Positions 11,723 through 24,500 of a stretch of DNA of 64,000 nucleotides are shown piece after piece. The translations under genes were made by a program, and so were the position numbers. Positions within the stretch are counted from its first letter, which is position 1. Every line of letters begins with the position of its first letter. Under the pieces are notes generated by a model that was not told where the DNA came from, did no database searches, and saw nothing but the letters and a program-made list of their open reading frames with translations. The DNA comes from Phaseolus vulgaris. Lineage: Eukaryota > Streptophyta > Magnoliopsida > Fabales > Fabaceae. The stretch covers positions 7,281,835 to 7,345,834 of the forward strand of contig NC_023751.2 of assembly GCF_000499845.2 (NCBI RefSeq), given 5' to 3'.

Positions 11723-11866
11723 CACTACTAGAAAATTATTAAATAAAAACTAATTTTAGAAAAAAAAAAAATTAGTTGCTATAGTGACTAAATTAGAGTC
11801 CATTGTTATTATTGCATTAATGCTCAGGGCAGTTAGTATCCTATTTTATAGCTTTCAGTATTTGTA

Positions 11867-11901
<35 letters not shown>

Positions 11902-12150
11902 AAGTAAATCAAAATGAATGAGATCAGTTCAGCAGATTTGCAATTTTTGCAATTTTGTGCAATTATATTCAATCAGTTGCTACAACTTTTTGCCTCCTGT
12001 TATTTTCTTCAATTAGTTCTTACAGTTTCTATTATTGATAAATAGTTTCTAAATTGGTATATACTTTACTACCAATGTTTTAACTACCAATTATTTATAT
12101 TCTAAATTTGGTAGCAAAAACCTTGCTAACTAATTAGATACCAATTAAAT
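11723..12150. mobile_element. CACTA-type MITE, copy 3, interrupted and truncated
   Basis: Begins CACTACTAGAAAATTATT and follows copies 1 and 2 up to about 11802. It resumes at 12025 with TTTCTATTATTGATAAATAG and continues to the centre of the hairpin. The right arm is lost after about 12150. The gap is filled by a copia-type LTR fragment (11803-12024). Confidence 0.72.
11803..12024 (+). mobile_element. Copia-type solo LTR fragment nested in the CACTA element
   Basis: Matches the LTR at 38397-38688 (opposite strand there) through TTGCATTAATG, TATAGCTT.CAGTA, the (TA)n tract at about 11870-11896, GAATGA.A.GA and CAATTAGTT.TTACA. It ends in the canonical CA at 12024. The first ~70 bp of the LTR are mostly missing (222 versus 292 bp). 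No internal retroelement sequence follows. Confidence 0.75.
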
Positions 12151-12544
12151 TTAAATGTTTTTTTCCATCCTCACACCCTAACACCAACCATCTATTATAG
12201 GACTTTAAATAAAAATGAGGAATCATAACTCATAATGCAATCCAGATCTTGATAAACCCTCAAAGATTGACCTTGAGAGTATACAATTTTAAAATCAAGA
12301 AAATAAAACAGAGTTATTAAAGAGTGTTTTAAGAAAGATGTTTTTCATTAGTCTTGTTCTGATACACCTAATAGTCTCACATCCCTTAGGAATCAAGACC
12401 AATGACAATTTAAATATATCTTCCTCCCTTAATCTTCTGAAGTGTCTTTTAAAAATAAAATTGTGACGGAGTTTTAAACTTTAAAGTGGACAATATCTCA
12501 AATTTAATGATTGAATCTAGTGATGTCATTTCAACAAACCTCGT
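12151..12544. other. Intergenic DNA
   Basis: No gene or repeat recognised. Confidence 0.5.
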
Positions 12545-13536
12545 TGATAAGTGTCTAATTTCAGTAATATTTCATATTAAAATATAGGCACTTATGAGGA
12601 TTTATTGCTAATTTACATATAAAATAATCCATAATTTATGAATTTATACCTTTTTACATTTTTTATGTTATGAAGGTCCCAGAATGAAAGAAAAAAAGAA
12701 AGAAAGAAACATTGGGCCTTTTTATGTTTTATCATTTAGCCCATTAGCGCGACACAATAAACAACCTAACCCTAGAAAACTAGGATAAATAGAGGGCTAG
12801 AGGCTCAACCTTAGCGTGCCAGATTGAGAGGAAAACACCATAGAGTGAATTGTAACCCAATTGGGAGAAGGGAAGGTGATAGAAGTATGCGTGGCTAATT
12901 CTATCCTTTGGGATTGGGAGTAATCTGCTCAAACTCTTATGTATTGAGGTGATATTTTATATATTAATATTCAGTTCTTGATTGATTATTGGTATTGTTG
13001 TTTTACTTTTAATTTTCCGTGACAAATTGAGAATCTTAAATCTGACCGGGAGGTATTTTTAGGGTTCGGACCTAAACAACAATACTTAACATATTTGAGT
13101 GCTAGGAATAGACTTGAAATGTTAATTGCTATTAAACGTCTGAGCTTCGTTCTAAGTTGTTCTTATAAGTATGCGAGGGATCGATAGGTAGGGAACATTC
13201 TTAAGGATTTTATATGCGAGGAATCGATATAAATGATTTTTATACGGGCATCAATTTCAATTAAAGAACTTAATATTAACATGCTAATCAAAATACATGA
13301 GAGTGAGAGAGATGAAACTTAATCCCAATTTTTCCAATTGAAGCAACTAATTCTTTGTTTGTTTTCTTATTGATCAGTGCCAACATAATCACTTCACACT
13401 CTTTTTTATTGTTCTGTTGTTATATTTAGCGAATATTGTACTCAATGATTCACTGTTCTTTGTGGGATCGATATCCGTCCTTAGGGACAATTATTACTTC
13501 TGACAAACGCGGTGCACTTGCCGTAAAAAGTCATCA
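12545..13536 (+). mobile_element. Probable solo LTR of a Ty3/gypsy-type retrotransposon (~992 bp)
   Basis: Starts TGATAAGTGTCTAATTTC and ends GGTGCACTTGCC...GTCATCA, giving the TG...CA borders of an LTR. Its interior resembles plant gypsy LTRs: a leader-like GGGATCGATATCCGTCC phrase and TTAGGGACAATTATTACTT before the end. No primer-binding site or gag/pol sequence follows, so it is most likely a solo LTR. The flanks (AACCTC / AACTC) are only suggestive of a target duplication. No coding sequence. Confidence 0.6.
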
Positions 13537-14160
13537 AACTCTATCCAATATTGAAAACAATTTCATAACACTAACACTAGACATTATTATCTATTAAAAT
13601 TGAAAGAGAAGCCTCAATTTGAAGTAACTCAAACCCAAGAGAGAAACATAAAGAACTTAGCATTAAAGAATAATGCATAGATATTGTGCCCAAGACTTAA
13701 ATGGGAGAATAACCATATTTTTTTTTTCTTAATTTTCTTGACTCAAGCCAAAGAGAAAACTAAAAAGATATAATAATGCAAGAGCTTAGATTTAAAGAAG
13801 AATGAGTAGATATCATGATTCTAGCTAGAAGGATAGAAGAAACATGATTATTTATTTTATCTTTCTTACTCATCTTGTCATTGTAGGGAAGATAAATGAC
13901 GGTTGTAAAACTCTATTTTGAAGCTATTTTTTTTCTACATACAAAGTCTTCTTACTTTTTTTTCTTTGGTTGGAGCAGGCAACACAAATAAGGTGAAAGT
14001 CTAAAATTTCTTACATCTAATAGGTATAAAAAAAAGTAGAGTTAGTTAACGTTACAAATGTTTTAGTGTAAAGATTGTAAAATGTGGGAATTAATAAGAA
14101 TTTGAGAGAAAAATGTTATACATATATATAATATGTTAACTAATTAGATTGTGAAGGTGT
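13537..14160. other. Intergenic DNA with one imperfect direct repeat
   Basis: A block near 13650 (AAGAACTTAGCATTAAAGAA and following) recurs degenerately near 13780 (AAGAGCTTAGATTTAAAGAA). No gene recognised. Confidence 0.5.
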
Positions 14161-14164
14161 TTAC

Positions 14165-14345
14165 ATATCTATGTTTGCGAGAAACAGAGAAGGAATTTGT
14201 TTGAATGACAGTGAGAGTGAGTGAGAGTGAGAGTAGAAGAAGGGGGAGAGTTGATGAGTTGAAGAAGAAGCATGTTTTGTGAAAGAGGGCCCTGAAAGTG
14301 GAAGAAAAGATTAGAAAAGGAAGGTTTATATGGAGAAAGGTAGAG
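14165..14345 (-). promoter_or_regulatory. Possible minus-strand promoter and CT-rich leader, no gene identified
   Basis: Read on the minus strand there is a TATA-like CATATAAACC near 14320-14330, then a CT-rich stretch containing tandem CTCACT repeats, as in plant 5' leaders. A 34-codon frame follows (start near 14270) with no recognisable product. This could be an untranslated leader, a non-coding RNA or chance. Confidence 0.25.
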
Positions 14346-16107
14346 GGGTTTTTGCAAGCTTAAATGGTGATTGATTGGTGGGTGTTGGTTGATGAAAGCT
14401 AGGTTGGGGGGTCACATATAATGTGTATGTTCCTAAAATAATATCCCTTGAGTATAAAAGCAAGTAGATGGAAATACAGCTCATAGTTCTTGAGCACTGA
14501 TAAGACCCCATGTGGAGAGGACTGCCAGTTCACGGACTAACTTATTGTTTTGCAGAGTTTTTAACATAAAACTAAAGCCTCCTTATAGCTGTCTCCTCGT
14601 CCCTAACGCTGCCAACAACTTAGATAATCACTCCTTCTTTTCTCTTTATATGTCTATCTCAATGTGTGTGTGTGCGTGTGCTCACGCTCACTTGTAAAAA
14701 AAGTCATGCACTGCATAATCATTAAACCCAAGTTCTACAACAACACCATCAGAGTGCCAAACATGTATCATCCAACTATAACTGTGGGAGGAGAATCATC
14801 CTCGAAAAGTATTCTTAATATTGTGTTTCTCATTTCTCGTGGGGTTGTGGACAACATAATGGTCTACCATTATTAATAAAATATATGTGTGCCATGTTAT
14901 GCTATGTTATGGTCGGTATTACAGATTGTTAGTGTCACCAATCACGATTGACAAGGGAATGATACGATGGTGATAGATACAATATTACATATATACATAA
15001 CTCATGAAAACAGAATTTAATTTTGTTTTCTCATCATTTTCCATTGCCCTTAATCTACAACTCAACTCTATCCTTTTCTTTGCTTCCTATCAAACCTCAA
15101 CTGTTACCGTTCCTATTCGTTTTGGTTGATTTGCCGATAGTTTTTGACTTGCGGATTGAGCCACAGGAACATGGGATCATGTGGGATATGTTTGGTCCCA
15201 ACATAAAAGGAAAACGGTGTGTTAGATTGCTGCAGTTCAAAACCGTAGTACTTTCTTATTACCATAATCAAACATAATACAAAACTGGTAAGGAACAAGA
15301 AATTTAAGAGATTCAATTTAAATTTAAAATCATATTTACTTTTCTTATCATGCACAACTTTTGACTCCTCCGGTAACAAACCACACGGAAAGATGCAGAT
15401 AGTATAAAAACTTTGAGAAACAATCCATGCTTATATACCAAATGACAAATAATGCTTGATTTGATATATTATTATCATCAATCTAAATTTTTCAACTCAC
15501 TCAGCAAAGGAAAATGTCCTCTCAAGAAGGCTGAATAGTTTAAGAAGAATTTTTTAGATTCATACATAAAAAGTTCAAACATAAAATAAAAAATTACTTA
15601 TATCAGAAAAAGAGGCACCTTTGCCCTTCCAATCAATTATTTGCACCAGCTCTTTAAAATGTAAAATGAGTCATTGAATTGAATTATGGTGAGAGGGTCC
15701 ATATCTCCTTTTATTTGAGTTAAAGGGTAATTTAAAAGAGCGTAGTAGAGAGGAATGGTTGTAAAATATTTTCAAAGAGAAAAGAAAAAGAAAGGAAGTT
15801 TGGTAAATGTGGTTGAGTTACAGAAAAAGCGAAGCGAAAAATCCAACAAGGGAGAAGAAGAGAAGGAGAAGCATATTAAGAGTAGTAAGGTGGGGGAAAA
15901 GGAAAAGTGAGAGGATAGTAAGAGTGAGTATATTAATGCAAAGACAGTGAGGACACACTTGACACTGGTAGTGAGATAGTTAGTATATAGTAACACAAAT
16001 CCCTTGTCTTTCTTCCTTCTCTTTTTTTGCCAGCAAATTAGAGTTGGCACCTGTCAGATCTCTCTCACTCACACACCCTTTTATTAAAAATAAATTTGTT
16101 TACTCTC
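14346..16107. other. Intergenic DNA upstream of the RRM gene
   Basis: Contains a purine-rich (GA) tract on the + strand at about 15775-15910. Several short open frames on both strands (for example 15023-15277 and 15113-15379, overlapping antisense) have no recognisable domains. I cannot assign a gene. Confidence 0.45.
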
Positions 16108-16339
16108 CTTATATATTTTTGTTGCAATCAACCAACGCCTCTGTTCCAAACAACCATCAAATAACAACCATAATACCTCATCATAAACCATGCCCACCTT
16201 CTTCTCTCACCCTCTTCAAATGCAATGATTCCTCTGCTGCCAAAACCAAGAGACTAGGGAGGAAGGCACACATATATAGCACATAGGAAAAAGTTTTTAT
16301 GGAATTTTGGCCTTCAGAAGAGTAGAAGAAAGAGCTTCA
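16108..16339 (+). promoter_or_regulatory. Putative TATA box and 5' leader of the RRM gene, with two upstream ORFs
   Basis: TTATATATTT at 16109-16118 is a plausible TATA box, with a leader from about 16140. The leader carries two short upstream frames: 16190-16228 (12 codons) and 16299-16325 (8 codons), the latter ending only 14 nt before the main ATG. If the leader is right, these could reduce main-frame translation. The start site itself was not determined. Confidence 0.4.
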
Positions 16340-19300
16340 ATGAGTGAGACAGCAAGTCTTCATGCACAAACAAGGCCCATTTCTTCTCTGGAAGCCATGG
16401 CCCATCACCACCCGCATTATCGGTCACCCTTCGGAGACACAACCTTCACCAAACTGTTCGTGGGAGGACTGGCCTGGGAGACTCCCACCGAAGAAATGCG
16501 CAAATATTTCCAGCAGTTCGGCGACATTCTTGAAGCTGTCATAATCACTGACAAGAACACCGGAAAATCCAAAGGCTACGGATTCGTATGTGCTCACTTT
16601 CTCTTCATCTCTACGCTTCACATACCTTCAACGCCACCAAGTTAATATTTATTTCATCTTTATATATCTACAAGTAACAGAACTGTATATGAATCAAACA
16701 ACAGGTAACATTCTGCGACCAAGAATCAGCAAGGAGAGCATGTGCTGATCCAAATCCAATAATAGATGGCAGAAGAGCAAATTGTAATATTGCTTCTCTG
16801 GGAAGGACTCGACCTTCACCACCTCGAGGTTATAATTTACATCCTTTGATATATTAGTATCTCTCTTAACGTATAACTGAGTTATTTAGTACATAGTTTT
16901 CTTTTGGAATGCATCATTTGATACATGTGTGTCTTTTGATATGTGAACATCCAAGTACTTTTTTTTATCAATATATGTTCACCACTTTTAATAGAAGAAA
17001 ATAAGAAATTATATTCTGTGTCATTTGGTATGACAAGGTTTGTGGTGGGTGGAATTGCAGGGAGGAATATAGTTCAAGGTGGAGGAGGAACAGCACAGAG
17101 TGTTCCGGGAGCGGGACCGCCGCCGTCGCTGCCGCCAGCACCTGCTGTTCTGTATCCACCATATGGGTGAGTTGAGTTAGCTTTGTTCATTCAGTGGAGA
17201 CAATAATAAATCATAATTTGATAGCACATTCATAGTCAAAAGGAACTGGTCCATGATGTTAATGGTGAAGTGCATGTGGACGCACTACATCTTACTGTCT
17301 GCATATGTTGCTCACTGCTCCTCACCAGTTATAGTAGGCATCAGTGTCAGCCTAAAAATCATATCGTAGATAAAGTACAAATGGCAAAAGGTTGCTCTGC
17401 CATCCACATCCACATCCACATAACGTTAATTATTTCTCCTTCTATTTTCCATAATCTCATCTCACTTCCTTAATGCTTAATCAACTGCATTTTCTTACCT
17501 CATTAATCATATGCTTTTATTATTTTTGGCCTCATCTTTCTGTAGTAAATCTGTGTATGTATAGCATCTCTGTTAGTAATAATTTTAAATTTGTAAATGC
17601 GAATTAAGCGTATGGAGACTTAATTACATACGTAGCATCATTGATATAGATATACAACTACGTAATAGTAAAAGTCCTAGTGATAACAGCTAAGTATATA
17701 TGTGACCCCTGACAGTGCGTATACGTGTATATATGTCTCTGTGGTCCTTCAACAATTAATTTAATTTATGATCTTGTACAAGATAAATCCCACAGTTTCG
17801 GTACTTTTGCATGTTCTCGATCATTGAGTCATTTTCACACCACCATGTACACTTCAGGGCTCTGAAATACTATAAATGTAAAAATTTAGCTTCAAGTTCA
17901 AAACTAGGCATGGGAAAATTTTATAAAAGGTATAGAGATGCAGACTTTTTCTAGCTGGTACCTTTGACTAGAAAATGCTAATATTAACTTTAGATGCTTT
18001 ACACTAAAGGAAAAGCTATTATACTCAACTATTGTGATTCTGAATGGGTTATTCAATTTGATGAGTTGCATATATACAGTGACAGTGATTACAGTTTCAT
18101 TTCTTCAAAAAGAGGGTGAGTCATCAGCTTAACCTTAGCTTAGCTTATGAATTTTACTTGCTCCTATATTCATGCATGTATGCGAATATATTAATTACTA
18201 TACCACCTTTGTCATTCTTATTGACATACTTGAGATATTGACATTAAAGCTATTCCTTCTTTCTTACTTCTCTTTATATACTCCTTCCTTTTCTGCTTAC
18301 TGGGCAACCAATTGTTCATAATATGCACATTATATCTAAAAGAGAGCAACCACCCAATTAAGTCACAGTAAATTTAAACTTAGGAACTATGTGTACCAGG
18401 CCTCAATTTTAGCAGCCAAACATTTATTTCTCTCTCTCTCTGATCAATGGGGGACCCACGACAATATACGACGTATACTGAAGTTACCCTAAAAACATTA
18501 CATAATTCACAACTGCATGCCATTTTGAATCATTACTTTATTCTGAAACAAAAATGCACTAATGCATGCAATTTACACATTTCCTTTTTTATTTTCCCAC
18601 TGATTAAATTCCTTTCGACTTTACTCTCTCTCTCTCTCAGCTATACAACCTACACCCCTGATTATGGATACCACCACCAAGTAAGTCTGTTTCTCTCTCA
18701 TTAACTAATTGGCAACATGTAGATTTTAATTATCATATCTGAATTTAGCAAGTATTAGTGGAAAACAGTTGGATAATGCTAACTTAATTATCGATTGTAT
18801 GAAAACAGGCCACATTGTACAATCCACAGATTCAGCAACCACAATACTATCAACAAGTCTATGGAGCATCATCTTCCACCATGAGCACCCCATATTACTA
18901 TGGTTACTCTGTGCAAGCACCAAGAAGCACATTTTCCTCACCCCAGGCAAATCGCCTATCACCTGGACCATCTTATCTGTACTATCCTACACCCGTGGAA
19001 GTCTCATTCTCTGGATATCGCCCACTCCAACAATCACCAATGAGCCAAAACTTTCCTTCTCCAAGTGGTAGCTTTAATTGATCCCTTATACTCTTTATTT
19101 AGTTTAGTTACTTTTGATCATCTTATTCTTTCTTTCAAAAACATATTTCATTCACACACGTACCACAGAGATGGTGCGCGAGTGAGAGAGGCAGAGATGC
19201 ACAGAGAGAGAGAGAGAGAGATGAATTATGATGCACTTACTGACACACTGTATATTATGATTTGGCTGCAATATATGGGCATGGGGTCCACATGGGCAAC

Positions 19301-20415
19301 CACAGAGCCATGTGAATGAGCTGTCTCGGTTGTTCCATGAATCAATGGGTCAATGTGGAAAGTCGTGACAGAGGGAGAGAGGGTCATCGTGTAAAGTAAC
19401 AGTGGATACATGTGGTTTCAGAAGCAAAAATAAAATGGAGTGGTTAATTCTTTTATATATATAACTAGTTAATTCTTCAAAGCAGCCAAATCTTCTGGCA
19501 TTCATGTGTTGGTCCACATGCATGTTAGATAATATATATAACTTTTATTTTTGAATCAATGAGACCATCACAGATCAAAGCAAACACAACCTTTTTTTCA
19601 CCCCCTCTGTGAGTACAATTTCTGCTGGATCAACTTCTAAAATTTCTGTATTTTACAGAACTGAAAAGACATCTTACTTCATTCAATTGAAACGTAAAAA
19701 TGTGATGGGCTAGTCGTACATCTTTTTGCACTTCGTAGTGCAGATTTGGATCATTCTGATTGTATGAAAGTGATGATTAAAACGCATTTGGCTAGCTTCT
19801 CTGACATGCATGAGAAAATATGTATAAAGATTAAGTAAAGATGCAATCAATATTAAATTTAAATAAAGCAAGTTACAGAATAAATATGTGATTTTATTTG
19901 TTTACCTTACACACATCTCATTATTTTAGAGAAGCTAGTAACCATTTGAAGTACTTACTTTTTTTTCACCCTTTTTATCTACTGATAACAATGAAAAACA
20001 GTTTTTCCATTTCACTCAATTTTCATACACCTACCAACAAAAGGTACATGTGTATGGAAGATCCTGTCAAATGTGTCTTTCCTATGGAACTAAACAATTG
20101 GCTTAATGGCAAGTGAGATAGGAGTGAATAGCCGTGGTCTTACTTTGTTTGCCTTTTTTTTTACAGTCTTCTTTCGTTTGCTATTCTTTCTTTGCCTGTG
20201 TGCCAAAATATTATACAGTAATAATAAAATAATTGACAAAAATGAGATTGGTAGCTATCATTTATGTATCTGCTTATGATCTCTATTTTTAGCATAAATT
20301 CAATTGTTGTTTATTAATTATGTGGTGATCATGATCAGATTCACAGAGTCAGCAGCGTATCTCCTCTGAAACAGCAGCCACTTCAGAAAGTTCAAATACC
20401 CAAGGGAAGAACTAA
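16340..20415 (+). CDS. Single-RRM RNA-binding protein (RBM24-like / ARP1-like)
   Basis: Six coding exons: 16340-16585, 16705-16828, 17061-17166, 18641-18680, 18809-19067, 20339-20415. All five introns are GT/AG and phases join cleanly to 283 residues. One RRM lies at about residues 36-113, with RNP2 KLFVGGL (38-44) and RNP1 KGYGFVTF (78-85, split by intron 1). The family signature [13 protein letters not shown] and [12 protein letters not shown] follows. The C-terminal half is low complexity (Pro, Tyr, Gln, Ser). These proteins bind RNA; the Arabidopsis relative ARP1 is ABA-responsive. The start ATG is chosen because upstream in-frame codons give no ATG before it. If intron 5 is retained, translation stops at 19081 after GSFN, giving 262 residues. 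The spliced exon 6 instead adds a Ser/Thr/Gln-rich tail ([18 protein letters not shown]) that I recall as typical of family members. Which form dominates cannot be told from DNA. Confidence 0.9.
19201..19222. repeat. (GA)n microsatellite in RRM intron 5
   Basis: A run of AGAGAG units inside the retained-intron/3'-UTR segment of the RRM gene. Confidence 0.8.
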
Positions 20416-21413
20416 TAAATATATATACCTACTAAGTTTCAACTGTTTAATCTTCAAGTTAATTTTCATCACATTAATTCTTCATCTTTTTCCACATTAT
20501 ATCATAATTTTTTTAGTCCACAATAGCTTTTGCTTTAGGAAATAATGGCTTAGCTGATTACCGGTGTTCTCCACACCTGTGGCATTTTCGAAACATGGAC
20601 TAAACAACTTCTTCATTCATATTATCTTCATTCTCTTTTCCTTTTCTTTAAGGATTTTCAATTTTATATTAAAGATTACATCCACACACATGTTGGTCGT
20701 ACAACTCAAAAGTGTGAAAAGTGGAATTAATTAATGAATCTTTGCCATCTATTCAGTCTTGGTCAATCAACTACTCATGTTCTACAACATATGTGTATAA
20801 AATGAAACAAGGGAGAATCCATAATAAAACCATACTCAAATATAACTTCTTTTTAGTATTTTTCATTCATTTTCCATTTTATCACGTATTTCGTGTAGAT
20901 ATTTACACTCGCTGTTAGTGTGTTTATTCCGCTTTCATAACGCACGTTCGTGTGAATTTCCAAGCTCAATACGCATAACTTAGTATATATTACTTCAAAA
21001 ATATGATTATTGGTTTATATTGGATGAGAAATCAAACACGCATTTTAATTGTTTATTAGGATGTGAATTTCTCCATTGTTTTTTTTACAGTATTTATAAA
21101 TAAGGGAAACGTCAATGTAATGACTTTTTTTTACTAAACTGAGATCATTTTTTTAAAAAAAATTATAGAAAAATGAGACAGATTTTTTTAAAATTACTAA
21201 GATGAAGAAGTTGTGTCAATTTATCAAAATTTTGTTAAAAAATTGAATGAAATAAAGACTTCAGTTTAAATCGTTATTGTTGTGTTATATTAACACAACT
21301 TTTATTTACTTCAATATTATATCATATTTTTTTTTCACCGTGTCATTTTGATATAACTTCATTCTCCTCTAATCAAAATTGTGTCACCGTGACTTGATGA
21401 TCTCAATAATATT
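20416..21413. other. RRM 3' flank and AT-rich intergenic DNA
   Basis: AATAAA occurs at 20414-20419, overlapping the stop region, so the 3' UTR probably extends further downstream. No other gene seen. Confidence 0.5.
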
Positions 21414-21424
21414 ATTGTTTATTG

Positions 21425-21645
21425 GTAAAAAATAATAATATCATTGTTTTCTAGTTAATGAATTTATAACAAAGTAACTTTAACCATGTGTAATTTATTT
21501 ATATTTAGCTTTCGAGTAAAATTTCAATAACATAATGAGATTTAAAAAATTGTCTTGCAAAGGGTATTCTATACCTTCCATACGCTAGTGTGGAAATATA
21601 CTAAGAAAATATATTTGTGTAACCCTCATGGTCACAAACAAAGTA
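21425..21645 (+). repeat. Dispersed repeat, copy 1 (pair with 34003-34205)
   Basis: About 200 bp matching 34003-34205 in the same orientation. Shared phrases are AATAATATCATTGTTTT, AAAGTAACTT.AACCAT and GAGATTTAAAAAATTGT, at very roughly 75-80% by eye. Probably an old transposon fragment of unknown class. Confidence 0.7.
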
Positions 21646-23755
21646 ATCTCATGTTATCACTACTTTATCATTTCAATAATTTAAAAAAAAATGCGTCTAG
21701 ATTCAGTAAAAAACTTTTAAAATTGCTCCATTTTTATTAAAATAACCCTATGTAATAGTAGTTAAATGAGTTATAGTTTCGAGAAAAACTATTTGCCCAT
21801 ATTGTAACTTCTAGACCACATTTTAATGGTTTTTTTACTACTGTTTCCATTGAATTCATATCATTTTCAGCTATCAATTATAAAAAATATGTTTTTAATA
21901 ACATTTTTTTTATCAACTTCTTTAATATAATTGGCCAATTCTTTGATGTAGAAAAGAATGAACTTGTAATTTCATCTTTTTAAAATGTAGAAAGTATATT
22001 TTTTTTAAGAAAATCTTTTATGAGCGGTGATGTGAAGGATATTTTTTTTTGCCGTCGTATAATCATAATAACTATTATATATAACAAAGTTAATATTTTT
22101 TTTACAGTAGTTATTAATTGACAATATCATTTTTTTACTCTATTAAAACTTAAAAATTAAAATTTACATTAATTTAGATCAGTAATGATGCAAAGAGTGA
22201 CAGAATTAACCCTGAAATTGTCATTGATTATGTTATGAAAAAACTTTGTTTTAATTTATAATTTGTTCCATATTGAATTGTGAGAAGCCCTAGCCGTAGT
22301 TGATAGCTTCTTGCTGCTTTTTTTTCTCTTTTTCTTTTTCAGAGTTTTTATTTTCTTATAATAATAAAATTAAAAACATTACTAACGAAAGTATTAACAA
22401 TAATATCTATTTTGAAATTAAATAATTTAAAAAATAATTCATTTTTTACTTTTTATTTATTTTGTAGACAATTTTTTTAATCTACTTACTTTTGTCTATT
22501 TTGTTTCACACGAACGCGTCCACGAAAGTCCTTTCATTCCACTGCATTATTCCTGTCCATGGTCACTTCCAATTCTTCGAGGTCCACTTTCGTATATCTC
22601 AGCCTCTAATATTTAGCAATCTATCAGAAACCACTAGAATGTTAAAATTCATGCATTTAGATATTTATACGTCCTCTATCACATCTTTTATTCCCTCTTT
22701 CCACGTACATTTCCAACAAACCTACACCTATAAACTCTATCTCTTTTAAGTTTCTTTAGTACCTTTTAAAAATAAGAGTTCATTATAGAAAAAATAATGT
22801 AGTAATAACTAAATTTAGATACTAAAAATAATTAATTATTATATTAATTAAATTAAATATTATTATATTAAAATATTATTAATATTTAAATGGTCAATAA
22901 TTAATTTAGAATAATTTTAAATATAAATAATTAGTAACTAAAACTTTATTAATAAATTAATAATTAAATATCAATTTAAAAATTATTATCATCTTTTTGA
23001 AAATCAACTTTAAAAGTGATTTGACACTTATTTAATATTAATTTTTAATTAAAATAATTTAGTGTAAAAATATTTTTTTATTTTAAAACTTGTTTAATTT
23101 AACATCAATTAAATAAAATATATTTTTAATAGTAATTAAACTATATCAATTTAGTTGATGATAATAACAATAATTTTAAAAATAATATAGAAAAAAAAAT
23201 TATAGTGGATGAAGGATATTGCTTTTCATGAAAGAGATAAGTATAGATGAAACAGATGAGTGTGAATGAAAGAATTAAAAAAAAAATGAAGACGAAGGAA
23301 ACATGTGTGGATGATAGAGATATGGATGAAGATATAAATGTGGATGAATGAGATGAGTATGACGAAATTTATATAAATTTTGAAAGAGAAAAATTGTGTG
23401 ATGATTTATCATCTTTAAATCGATGCTAATTTAAATAAATATAAATATTAAAAATAAATAAAATTACAATCTTATAGATCATATTAATGAAAAAATAACA
23501 TTTATTGAAATGATTCTAATTCAAAAATTTGTAAATATAAAAATATTTTTTTATTTGAGTTAACAAACCTAATATCTTATTTTATGATAGTTATATTTTT
23601 ATCCATTCATCATAAAAAAAAATAACTTGGCGGTATACATGTAAATATGATGAAAGTATATTCTAACTAATGATAGCTGTCATCTGGTAGTGTAAATAGC
23701 AATTTCAATCTGTTTTGGAATTTTCATTTTACGAATCAAACAACTGCATTTTTGT
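21646..23755. other. AT-rich intergenic DNA with decayed foldback sequence
   Basis: The part at about 22790-23180 has scattered phrases reminiscent of the CACTA hairpin elements (ACTAAATTTAGATACTAAAA) but is heavily decayed. The short open frame at 22492-22749 is not recognisable. No gene seen. Confidence 0.4.
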
Positions 23756-24500
23756 GCTTCATTTATTGGAGAGAGCGGAATGGTGCAATGTTGATCAGCG
23801 ACTGAAACGGTGTTGACCGACGATCGAAAAGGTGTTTTTCGATGAGATAGGTGACCGGATCATCTGTGGGCATCTATTGTTGGTGTTTTCCGTGCGTGCG
23901 TTAACATTGCTTCGTTTTCTTGGAGCGAGTTGGCGAAGTGTAATCGGAGGAACATGCGGTGTCAATCGGAAAATCAGAATCGATTTTCTTGTAGATTGCG
24001 AACAGAGGTTAGCTTTTTCCGGCGACTTAAATCGATTTTGTAAGTGATTTTTGTTATTCTCTTTTCCGATTCAGCATTCCGTTGTGTAACTGCTTCCTCA
24101 ATTTCTTGATCTTTATTGAATTCATGTGATCGGAAAACCTTACCGCGGTGCGGTGTTGAAAGGAGAACGAAGGTTGTGCGATTTCCGGCAAGATAGGTGA
24201 ATGGAAAATGGCACGCTTAGTTTTATCTTCTCAAAACGCAGAACAGGGAGGTTTACGGTGAGCTTGTGATTGTAATTTCAGCATGTGACTCTAACAACAG
24301 TGCATTCGGTAATCTTCAAAGCATCCACTACACTCCAATTAGAATCAGTTCAAGTTTTGCAATTTTCGTCATTAATAGTTGAAGACTGTGCGAAGAACAT
24401 TTTTCGGTGCAATTGTTCTTGAATTCAGAATCAATGTGTAGCGAATTTGGAGCACATGTGAGCCGATGCAGCACTTTGCATAAGGTTGAGATAATTCCTC
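23756..24500 (+). other. Base-balanced segment of unknown origin
   Basis: Markedly less AT-rich and richer in CpG than its flanks. It contains a 71-codon open frame (23832-24047) ending near a GTAAGTG donor-like site at about 24041. I do not recognise the translation. It could be an exon or promoter of an unrecognised transcript, or the end of a transposon. Confidence 0.3.

Noticed and set aside
16968..17170. Separate small protein starting at 16943
   Set aside because: Only 17061-17166 of it is real: exon 3 of the RRM gene; the upstream part is intron.
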